In this document: positions 1-5,572 of the stretch, piece by piece | How positions within the stretch are numbered: the first letter of the stretch is position 1 | How the letters are laid out: every line of letters begins with the position of its first letter | From: Frankiaceae bacterium | GTDB taxonomy: Bacteria > Actinomycetota > Actinomycetes > JAFAQI01 | DNA length: 13,628 nucleotides | Direction: 5' to 3' | NCBI GenBank assembly: GCA_030840615.1 | Contig: JAVEEE010000179.1 | Span: forward strand, 1 to 13,628 | Position numbers and translations under genes: made by a program | The notes under the pieces: model-generated | Seen by the model: only the letters and a program-made list of their open reading frames with translations | What the model was told of the DNA's origin: nothing | Database searches by the model: none

Positions 1-1
1 A

Positions 2-1474
2 TTGAGCGACTTGGTCCGGCTGACGGCGACGGAGACGGCCGCCCGAATCGCGGCGGGTGACGTCAGCGCGCTGGAGGTCACCCAGGCACACCTCGACCGC
101 ATTGCGGCCGTCGACGACAAGGTGCACGCGTTTCTCCATGTCGACGCCGACGGAGCGCGCGCGCAGGCGCGACGTGTCGACGCCGGTGACGTCACCGGAC
201 CACTCGCCGGCGTCCCGCTCGCGCTGAAGGACGTCATCGTCAGCCGGGGGGTCCCCACAACCGCGGGCTCCCGCATCCTTGACGGCTGGATCCCGCCCTA
301 CGACGCCACCATCGTCGAGCGGATGCGTGACGCGGGCATCGTCATCCTCGGCAAGACCAACATGGACGAGTTTGCGATGGGTTCGTCGACGGACCACTCC
401 GCGTTCGGGCCCTCGCACAACCCCTGGGACCTCACTCGCACGCCGGGCGGCTCCGGCGGCGGTTCCAGCGCAGCCGTCGCCTCCTTCCAGGCGCCGCTGG
501 GCATCGGCACCGACACCGGTGGCTCGATCCGCCAACCGGCTGCCGTCACCGGCACCGTAGGTGCGAAGCCGACCTACGGCGGGGTGTCGCGTTACGGGCT
601 CATCGCGTTCTCGTCGTCGCTGGACCAGGCCGGGCCTTGTGCGCGCACGGTGCTGGACGCTGCCCTGCTGCACGCCACGATCGCCGGGCATGACCCGCGG
701 GACTCCACATCCATCGACGCGCCGGTCCCCGACATCGTTTCGGCTGCTCGCTCGGCAGAGGTCGCAGGCATGCGCGTCGGCGTGGTCCGGGAGTTCAAGG
801 GCGACGGCTACCAGCCGGGCGTGCTGGCCCGGTTCGAGGAAGCCGTGGCGACGCTGGAGAAGCTCGGCGCGGAGATCGTCGAAGTCTCCTGCCCGCACTT
901 CGACTACGCGCTGCCCGCCTACTACCTGATCGCTCCCTCGGAGGCATCGAGCAACCTCGCCCGCTACGACGGGATGCGTTACGGCCTGCGCGTCGGCGAA
1001 GGCGAGCTCGGCTCGGCCGAGGAGGTGATGGCGGCAACGCGTGCGGCCGGCTTCGGCGACGAGGTCAAGCGGCGCATCATCCTCGGCACCTATGCGTTGT
1101 CGGCCGGTTACTACGACGCCTACTACGGCCAAGCGCAGAAAGTGCGCACCCTGATATCCCGCGACTTCGCGGCCGCGTTCGAGACCGTCGATGTACTGGT
1201 GTCGCCGACCACGCCGACGACTGCTTTCCCGCTGGGCGAGCGGGTGGACGACCCGATGGCGATGTATCTCGCCGACCTGTGCACGATCCCGTCCAACCTC
1301 TACGGCGGGCCGGCCCTGTCCGTCCCCTGCGGCCTGTCGTCCGACGACGGACTACCTGTCGGGTTCCAGGTGATGGCGCCCGTGCAAGCGGACGAGCGGA
1401 TGTATCGCGTGGCAGCAGCCATCGAGGTCGCGCTGGGCAGCGACAAGCTGCTGGAGCAGGCGCCGAGTCTGTAG
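2..1474 (+). CDS. gatA: Asp-tRNA(Asn)/Glu-tRNA(Gln) amidotransferase subunit A
   Basis: GatA is the glutaminase subunit of the cytoplasmic GatCAB enzyme. It releases ammonia from glutamine, which GatB uses to convert Glu-tRNA(Gln) or Asp-tRNA(Asn) to the amide form. The 490-aa product has the usual family length and the full amidase signature. The catalytic triad is readable as Lys76 (in ALKDV), cis-Ser151 (in GGSGGGS) and nucleophile Ser175 (in DTGGSIRQP). The 24-residue Ser-Ser and 99-residue Lys-Ser spacings match known GatA proteins. The start is TTG at base 2, and the opening MSDLVRLTA fits actinobacterial GatA starts, so the gene is probably complete. The bases TTGA at 2-5 would let an upstream gatC end on TGA at 3-5 with a 4-nt overlap; that is inference, since the upstream sequence is missing. 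gatB does not follow directly: about 2.4 kb with three other genes intervenes. The 3' end is 10 bp from the convergent small ORF. Confidence 0.97.
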   Translation: MSDLVRLTATETAARIAAGDVSALEVTQAHLDRIAAVDDKVHAFLHVDADGARAQARRVDAGDVTGPLAGVPLALKDVIVSRGVPTTAGSRILDGWIPPYDATIVERMRDAGIVILGKTNMDEFAMGSSTDHSAFGPSHNPWDLTRTPGGSGGGSSAAVASFQAPLGIGTDTGGSIRQPAAVTGTVGAKPTYGGVSRYGLIAFSSSLDQAGPCARTVLDAALLHATIAGHDPRDSTSIDAPVPDIVSAARSAEVAGMRVGVVREFKGDGYQPGVLARFEEAVATLEKLGAEIVEVSCPHFDYALPAYYLIAPSEASSNLARYDGMRYGLRVGEGELGSAEEVMAATRAAGFGDEVKRRIILGTYALSAGYYDAYYGQAQKVRTLISRDFAAAFETVDVLVSPTTPTTAFPLGERVDDPMAMYLADLCTIPSNLYGGPALSVPCGLSSDDGLPVGFQVMAPVQADERMYRVAAAIEVALGSDKLLEQAPSL

Positions 1475-1484
1475 AACCCGCGCG

Positions 1485-1610
1485 TCAGCTGTTCGGCTCC
1501 GACTGTCGCGCACTCGGCGGGATGATCGGGGTCGGAGTCGCGGCCTGCTTCGCCTTCTTGTCCTTCTTCGGCTTGCGGACCTCGCGCTTGGCCTTGTCCT
1601 TGCTTCCCAT
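1485..1610 (-). CDS. Small Lys-rich hypothetical protein (41 aa)
   Basis: I do not recognise this protein. It is a 41-aa product with a strongly basic first half (MGSKDKAKREV, then KPKKDKKAK) and a Pro/Thr/Ile stretch (ATPTPIIPP) before a polar C-terminus. It has no Cys, no predicted membrane segment and no known domain that I can see. An upstream in-frame ATG would give 107 aa, but that extension would run antisense through the RbpA-like gene and has the composition of a shadow frame, so I chose the ATG at 1610. On the minus strand that ATG is preceded by TACGGT, a 6-nt gap, and then the start, as for a leaderless transcript; GGTGA 4 nt upstream could alternatively serve as a weak ribosome site. 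The charge suggests nucleic-acid or ribosome binding, but this is only inference. It is convergent with gatA and divergent from the RbpA-like gene. Confidence 0.55.
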   Translation of the reverse strand: MGSKDKAKREVRKPKKDKKAKQAATPTPIIPPSARQSEPNS

Positions 1611-1616
1611 GCCGTC

Positions 1617-1622
1617 ACCGTA
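1617..1622 (-). promoter_or_regulatory. Candidate -10 hexamer (TACGGT), leaderless type
   Basis: On the minus strand TACGGT fits the actinobacterial TANNNT -10 consensus and ends 6 nt before the ATG at 1610, which would put transcription start at the A of ATG. No convincing -35 is visible. This is inference from spacing. Confidence 0.35.
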
Positions 1623-1645
1623 CGCCGCGAGGGGCGATCCCGTCC

Positions 1646-1651
1646 TAACAT
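1646..1651 (+). promoter_or_regulatory. Candidate -10 hexamer (TAACAT), leaderless type
   Basis: TAACAT ends 8 nt before the ATG at 1660, so the transcript would begin at or within a base or two of the start codon. The G-run between them (GTGGGGCG) could instead act as a poor ribosome site. No clear -35 element is visible. Confidence 0.45.
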
Positions 1652-1659
1652 GTGGGGCG

Positions 1660-1926
1660 ATGACCGGGTCGGGGAGTCGCGAGTTCGCCTTCGCCTGCAC
1701 CGCGGACCATCGAACCGTGGTGCCGCTTCCGAGCGACGCGCCGGTGCCGGAGGAGTGGATCTGCTCGCTGTGCGGGCTGCCCGCCGTCCGCCGCGATGGC
1801 CCTTCCACCGAGCGGACGCCCTACGACTTTCTTCGCATGCGCCGCACCCTCGAGGACGGCGAGCGGCTCCTCGACGATGCGCTGGCACAGCTGCGGCGCC
1901 GCCGGTGGTCCCGCGGCTCGTCCTGA
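1660..1926 (+). CDS. Compact RbpA-like RNA polymerase-binding protein (RbpB-type paralogue)
   Basis: This 88-aa protein resembles the actinobacterial RNA polymerase activator RbpA, which binds the principal sigma factor and RNA polymerase and stabilises the open promoter complex. The zinc ligands described for Streptomyces RbpA (C34, H38, C56, C59) have same-spacing equivalents here: Cys13, His17, Cys35, Cys38. The context also matches, with PxxWxCxxCG around the second pair. The C-terminal part (PYDFLRMRRT, then a charged helix to about residue 81) corresponds to the sigma-interaction domain. Compared with RbpA, about 21 N-terminal residues are missing and the basic linker between core and sigma-interaction domain is about 7 residues shorter. 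Longer in-frame starts exist inside gatA, but only the ATG at 1660 follows a TANNNT at the right distance and begins where homology begins. Streptomyces has a second paralogue called RbpB; this could be its counterpart. The role as a sigma or RNA polymerase partner is inferred from family resemblance. Confidence 0.8.
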   Translation: MTGSGSREFAFACTADHRTVVPLPSDAPVPEEWICSLCGLPAVRRDGPSTERTPYDFLRMRRTLEDGERLLDDALAQLRRRRWSRGSS

Positions 1927-1945
1927 CGCGGACCGGATCGAGCGC

Positions 1946-3859
1946 TCAGTCGCTGAAGCCGCTGTTGCGCCGGGACAGCAGCCGGTCGAGCGCAAGCTCT
2001 GCGAAGTCGTGTGCGGTGCCGGCCTCGGGAAGCAAGCCGCGTCGAGCCGCAGACAGGTGTGACAGCGACGTGACCAGCGCCATGTGTGTGAAGGCCTGTG
2101 GCGTGTTGCCGAGATGCTCTCCGGTGGTCGGGTCGACCTCTTCGGCGAAGATGCCGACGTCGTTCGCCAGCGCTAGCAGGCGGTCGAGCAGTGCACCGGC
2201 ATCGTCGATGCGCCCGGCATGAGTGAGGACGTCGGCGAGCCAGAAGCTACACAGCAAGAACGCGCCCTCACCGCCACGCAGTCCGTCGTCGGCGAGATAG
2301 CGGTGGACGAGTCCGGCCTCGTCCGACAGCTGGTCGACGATCACCTGCACGGTGCCGGTGACGAGCGGGTCGCCAGCGGCAACGAAACCGACCGCGGGGA
2401 CGAGCAGGGCCGCCGCGTCCGGGACGTCGGCGCCGAGGGACTGGGCGAACCAGCCCCGTTTGCGAGCGTCGCCGAGCAGCTGGTCGGCGATCTCGTCGCG
2501 ACCGTCGGCCCACTCAGGGAGCGCCGGGACGTTGCGCAGCTCGGCCAGCTGAACGGCGCGGTGCAGGGCCAGCCAGCAGTTCACCTTCGAGTGGGTGAAG
2601 TGTCGCGGCTCGTCGCGGATCTCCCAGATCCCCTGGTCCGGCTCCCGCCACCGCTCGCTGCAGACGTCGGCCAGGCCGCCGAGATAGCGCCAGTTGTCGT
2701 CGGTGATCTCGCCGCCCGCGTGCGCGAAGAGATACGCCGACTCGAGCAACTGCCCGTAGGAGTCGAGCTGCAGCTGCTTGACTGCGCCGTTGCCTATCCG
2801 TACCGGCCGGCTGTCGCGGTGACCGCCGAGATGTTCGAGGATGACCTCCGGCAGCATCCGCTCGCCCTCGACGCCATACATGATCTGCAGGTCCTGTGGT
2901 CGTCCCGCGCCGGTTCGTTCGAGCCACTCCTTGAACGCCGCCGCCTCAGCGTGCAAGCCGAGCACGAAAAGGCTCGTGAGCGTCAGCGTCGCGTCACGGA
3001 TCCAGGTGTAGCGGTAGTCCCAGTTGCGTTCGCCGCCGATCTCCTCCGGCAGGCTCGTCGTCGCAGCAGCCAGCAACGCCCCGCTCGGTGCGTAGGTCAG
3101 CGCCTTGAGCACCAACGCCGAGCGACGGACAGCTTCCGTGCGATGCCCGTCGTAGTCACAGTCGCGGACCCAGCCCTGCCAGAACGCCAGCGTGTCGTTG
3201 AGCAGCTGTTGCCAGCCTGCCGGATCCGGGTCCGGCACGTCGTCAGGCGCCAGATGTGCCGGCGTCCAAGCGGCAACCACCCATGCAACCTCGCCGGCGG
3301 CGAGCTCCCAACCGGCGGCGAGCACGTCGCCTCGCCGCAGTGTGTGCGCGTCTCTGCGCTGCAGCGGATGCGTCGACCGCAACCGGATGGCCGAGCCGCC
3401 GCCGACGAAGTCGGCGACATGGGGGCTCGGCGTGCGCAGCCTCGGCACCACCAGGGCGTATTCGAACCGAGGGGTCACCCGGATCTGAGCTGTCACGGTG
3501 CCGGTGAGGCAGCGGAGCCGTCGCAGCACGCCGCGCATCGGTTGCGGCTGGCCCTCGTTGTCCGTCGTGAGGGGCATGCAGTCGACGACTTCGAGCGCAC
3601 CGTCGTCCGTCCGCCACGTCGTCGTGAGGACGTTGGTGTCGCGGATGTAGCTTCGCTCGACCGTTGCCTTGTCGACGCGGACGGCGAAGTTGCCGCCGTG
3701 CTGGTCGTCGAGCAGGTGTGTGAACACCGATGGCGAGTCGGGACGTGGGAAGCAGAGCCAGTCGATGCTGCCGTTGAGCCCGACCAGCGCGTTGGTGTGA
3801 CAGTCGCCGATCAGCGCGTAGTCGGCGATCTGCTGGACCGGCTTGGTGTCTGCTGCCAT
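1946..3859 (-). CDS. Glycoside hydrolase family 15 protein (glucoamylase or trehalase type)
   Basis: This 637-aa protein has the usual two-part GH15 layout. The N-terminal beta-sandwich opens with IADYALIGDCHTNALVG and GSIDWLCFPRPDSPS (about residues 11-45). The (alpha/alpha)6 barrel follows from about residue 240, with the signatures GGERNWDYRYTWIRDA (275-290) and GSRPVRIGNGA-like DSRPVRIGNGA (349-359). The probable catalytic acid is Glu413 in GIWEIR, and the probable base is Glu573 or Glu574 in FAEEVDPTTGEHLGNTPQAF. Family members release glucose from alpha-glucans, and several actinobacterial and archaeal members are trehalases; the substrate cannot be assigned from sequence. No signal peptide is visible, so it is likely cytoplasmic. 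The start is the ATG at 3859. A TAGCCT hexamer 8 nt upstream suggests a leaderless transcript, and no Shine-Dalgarno is visible. The gene is divergent from gatB across a 25-bp gap and convergent with the RbpA-like gene across 19 bp. Confidence 0.93.
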   Translation of the reverse strand: MAADTKPVQQIADYALIGDCHTNALVGLNGSIDWLCFPRPDSPSVFTHLLDDQHGGNFAVRVDKATVERSYIRDTNVLTTTWRTDDGALEVVDCMPLTTDNEGQPQPMRGVLRRLRCLTGTVTAQIRVTPRFEYALVVPRLRTPSPHVADFVGGGSAIRLRSTHPLQRRDAHTLRRGDVLAAGWELAAGEVAWVVAAWTPAHLAPDDVPDPDPAGWQQLLNDTLAFWQGWVRDCDYDGHRTEAVRRSALVLKALTYAPSGALLAAATTSLPEEIGGERNWDYRYTWIRDATLTLTSLFVLGLHAEAAAFKEWLERTGAGRPQDLQIMYGVEGERMLPEVILEHLGGHRDSRPVRIGNGAVKQLQLDSYGQLLESAYLFAHAGGEITDDNWRYLGGLADVCSERWREPDQGIWEIRDEPRHFTHSKVNCWLALHRAVQLAELRNVPALPEWADGRDEIADQLLGDARKRGWFAQSLGADVPDAAALLVPAVGFVAAGDPLVTGTVQVIVDQLSDEAGLVHRYLADDGLRGGEGAFLLCSFWLADVLTHAGRIDDAGALLDRLLALANDVGIFAEEVDPTTGEHLGNTPQAFTHMALVTSLSHLSAARRGLLPEAGTAHDFAELALDRLLSRRNSGFSD

Positions 3860-3867
3860 CGCGCGGA

Positions 3868-3873
3868 AGGCTA
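3868..3873 (-). promoter_or_regulatory. Candidate -10 hexamer for the GH15 gene (TAGCCT)
   Basis: Read on the minus strand the hexamer is TAGCCT, and it ends 8 nt before the GH15 ATG at 3859. Its TA at 3872-3873 is shared with the plus-strand hexamer of gatB. Any -35 would lie within or next to the gatB coding start; none is obvious. Confidence 0.45.
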
Positions 3874-3877
3874 GCGT
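3872..3877 (+). promoter_or_regulatory. Candidate -10 hexamer for gatB (TAGCGT)
   Basis: TAGCGT ends 7 nt before the GTG at 3885, which is leaderless spacing. It overlaps the minus-strand GH15 hexamer by two bases. Any upstream promoter element must lie inside the 5' end of the GH15 coding sequence. Its presence is one reason to favour the 3885 start over the GTG at 3876. Confidence 0.45.
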
Positions 3878-3884
3878 GGAGCTC

Positions 3885-5387
3885 GTGACGACCGCGCCGG
3901 CTCTGGTCCCGTATGACGAGGTGCTCGACCGCTACGACCCGGTGCTGGGCCTCGAGACCCATGTCGAGCTCGGCACCGTGACGAAGCTGTTCTGCGGATG
4001 CTCGACGGTCTTCGGGGCGGACCCCAACACGCAGGTCTGCCCGGTCTGCCTCGGCCTGCCCGGCAGCCTGCCGGTGACCAACGAGAAGGCCATCGAGTTC
4101 AGCATCCGCATCGGGCTCGCGCTCAACTGCAGCATCGCAGAGTGGTGCCGGTTCGCGCGCAAGAACTACTTCTATCCGGACATGCCGAAGAACTACCAGG
4201 TCTCCCAGTACGACGAGCCTCTGTGTGTCGAGGGTTATCTCGAGGTCCCCGGGCCGGGCGGTGAGATCTACCGGGTGGAGATCGAGCGAGTGCATCTGGA
4301 GGAGGACACCGGCAAGACGTTGCATGTGGGTGGCGCGACCGGCCGCATCCACGGGGCAACGCACTCGCTGGTCGACTACAACCGGGCCGGCATCCCGTTG
4401 GTGGAGATCGTCACGAAGCCCCTCGCGGGCACCGCCAAGGCCGCAGCCGACGTCGCGCGTGCCTACGTCACCGAGCTGCGGGATCTGTTGCGGGGGCTCG
4501 GCGTCTCCGACGTCCGGATGGAGCAGGGCAGCCTGCGCTGCGACGTCAACGTGTCGTTGATGCCGAAGGGCGCGGCCGAGCTGGGCACCCGCTCCGAGAC
4601 GAAGAACGTCAACTCGCTGCGGTCGGTCGAGCGCGCCGTGCGCTACGAGGTCGAGCGCCAGGGTGCTCGACTGGACGCCGGCGAGCGCATCGTGCAGGAG
4701 ACCCGGCACTTCCATGAGGACACCGGTACGACCAGCCCGGGTCGAAGCAAGGAAGAGGCGCAGGACTACCGCTACTTCCCCGAGCCCGATCTGGTGCCGC
4801 TGGCACCCGCGCGCGACCGGGTCGAGCAGATCCGCGCCACCGTGCCGGAGCCACCCAGCGTGCGCCGTGCGCAGTTCGCCGCGGCCAACGGGTTCACGAC
4901 GCTCGACCTCGAGCAGATGACCAACGCGGGAGTGCTCGACCTGGTGGAACAGACGATCGCGGCGGGCGCCGTCCCGGCGAAGGCCAGGGCCTGGTGGATG
5001 AACACGCTCGCGGCCGCAGCCAACGAACGCGGTGTCGAAGTCGCCGACCTCGCCATCACCTCTGCCGAGGTCGCCCGGATCGCCGCACTCGAGGACGAGG
5101 GGGTGCTGACCAACACCCTCGCCCGCCAGGTTGTCGAGAAGGTGCTCGACGGGGAAGGGCCGCCGGACGCGGTGATCGAGACGCACGGCTGGCGGGTGGC
5201 CGGCGAGGACGAGCTGGTCGCCGCCGTAGAAGCAGCCATCGCCGCGCAGCCGGATCTCGCGGCGAAGGTACGCGAGGGCAACCAGGGCGCGGTCGGACCG
5301 CTGGTCGGCGCGGTGATGAAGGCGACCGGAGGTTCCGCGGACGCCCGGCGGGCGCGCGAGCTGCTCATGGAGCGGCTGGGCAGTTGA
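3885..5387 (+). CDS. gatB: Asp-tRNA(Asn)/Glu-tRNA(Gln) amidotransferase subunit B
   Basis: GatB is the kinase/amidase-transfer and tRNA-recognition subunit of GatCAB. It activates the misacylated Glu or Asp with ATP and transfers ammonia from GatA. From the GTG at 3885 the product is 500 aa, the family norm. Visible signatures include LGLETHVELGT, the paired cysteines CGC (37, 39) and CPVC (52, 55) expected to bind zinc, RKNYFYPDMPKNYQ, VDYNRAGIPLVEIVTKP, MEQGSLRCDVNVSL and QDYRYFPEPDL. The C-terminal 150 or so residues form the helical and YqeY-like tail that contacts tRNA. Two starts are plausible. GTG 3885 gives MTTAPALVPYDEV, which resembles other actinobacterial GatB starts and follows a -10-like TAGCGT by 7 nt. 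GTG 3876 adds three residues and has GGAAGG 5 nt upstream. The stop codon TGA straddles the junction of the first two copies of a 16-bp tandem repeat. Confidence 0.96.
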   Translation: MTTAPALVPYDEVLDRYDPVLGLETHVELGTVTKLFCGCSTVFGADPNTQVCPVCLGLPGSLPVTNEKAIEFSIRIGLALNCSIAEWCRFARKNYFYPDMPKNYQVSQYDEPLCVEGYLEVPGPGGEIYRVEIERVHLEEDTGKTLHVGGATGRIHGATHSLVDYNRAGIPLVEIVTKPLAGTAKAAADVARAYVTELRDLLRGLGVSDVRMEQGSLRCDVNVSLMPKGAAELGTRSETKNVNSLRSVERAVRYEVERQGARLDAGERIVQETRHFHEDTGTTSPGRSKEEAQDYRYFPEPDLVPLAPARDRVEQIRATVPEPPSVRRAQFAAANGFTTLDLEQMTNAGVLDLVEQTIAAGAVPAKARAWWMNTLAAAANERGVEVADLAITSAEVARIAALEDEGVLTNTLARQVVEKVLDGEGPPDAVIETHGWRVAGEDELVAAVEAAIAAQPDLAAKVREGNQGAVGPLVGAVMKATGGSADARRARELLMERLGS

Positions 5388-5434
5388 GCGGCTGGGCAGT
5401 TGGGCGGCTGGGCAGTTGGGCGGCGGGGCGACTG
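5371..5434 (+). repeat. Four tandem copies of a 16-bp repeat across the gatB stop codon
   Basis: The unit is AGCGGCTGGGCAGTTG. Copies at 5371-5386 and 5387-5402 are identical. The copy at 5403-5418 differs only in its first base (G for A). The copy at 5419-5434 has decayed, with four further changes. The array begins inside the last gatB codons, and the gatB TGA is created by the last two bases of copy 1 and the first base of copy 2. The units are contiguous, with no spacers. Confidence 0.85.
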
Positions 5435-5450
5435 AAGGGCAGCGCCGTGC

Positions 5451-5482
5451 CCGGTTCGTCCTGATATGGGGTCATCCTGACC
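5451..5482. repeat. Imperfect direct repeat in the spacer upstream of the copper oxidase gene
   Basis: Two adjacent 16-bp segments (5451-5466 and 5467-5482) agree at 10 of 16 positions, and both contain TCCTGA (5459-5464 and 5475-5480). They could be a degenerate continuation of the neighbouring 16-bp array or an operator-like direct repeat. The sequence alone does not decide. Confidence 0.3.
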
Positions 5483-5516
5483 TGGCCCTGGCCGAAACGG
5501 GAGGAACACCGGGCAG

Positions 5517-5543
5517 CAGCGTTGAACAGAGGCAACGTCGCTG
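5517..5543 (+). other. Small imperfect hairpin in the leader of the copper oxidase gene
   Basis: CAGCGTTG (5517-5524) can pair with CAACG (5533-5537) and, past a 3-nt bulge, CTG (5541-5543), enclosing an 8-nt loop. It lies 29 nt before the ATG at 5573 and has no U-tract, so it looks more like leader structure than a terminator. It may have no function. No convincing promoter was found in the rest of the 185-bp spacer. Confidence 0.25.
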
Positions 5544-5572
5544 TGCCCACCGGCCGACTGTAGGGGTCTCTC

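Noticed and set aside
1939..1947. GAGCGCTC palindrome between the RbpA-like and GH15 genes as a terminator
   Set aside because: It is an 8-bp self-complementary sequence with no loop, so it cannot form a useful hairpin, and it is no longer than expected by chance in GC-rich DNA.
2219..3874. Plus-strand open frame of about 550 codons opposite the GH15 gene
   Set aside because: The minus strand encodes a full-length GH15 protein with catalytic motifs; the plus-strand product has no recognisable motif and looks like a mirror frame.
3243..5186. Long minus-strand open frame of about 650 codons through gatB and the start of the GH15 gene
   Set aside because: It is antisense to clear GatB coding sequence, rich in Arg, Ala and Gly, with no recognisable domain. 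Its beginning lies over conserved GatB codons and its end runs into the GH15 gene out of frame. High GC makes such stop-free shadow frames common.
5371..5434. Possible CRISPR array
   Set aside because: The 16-bp units are directly joined with no spacers, decay along the array, and have no cas genes nearby.
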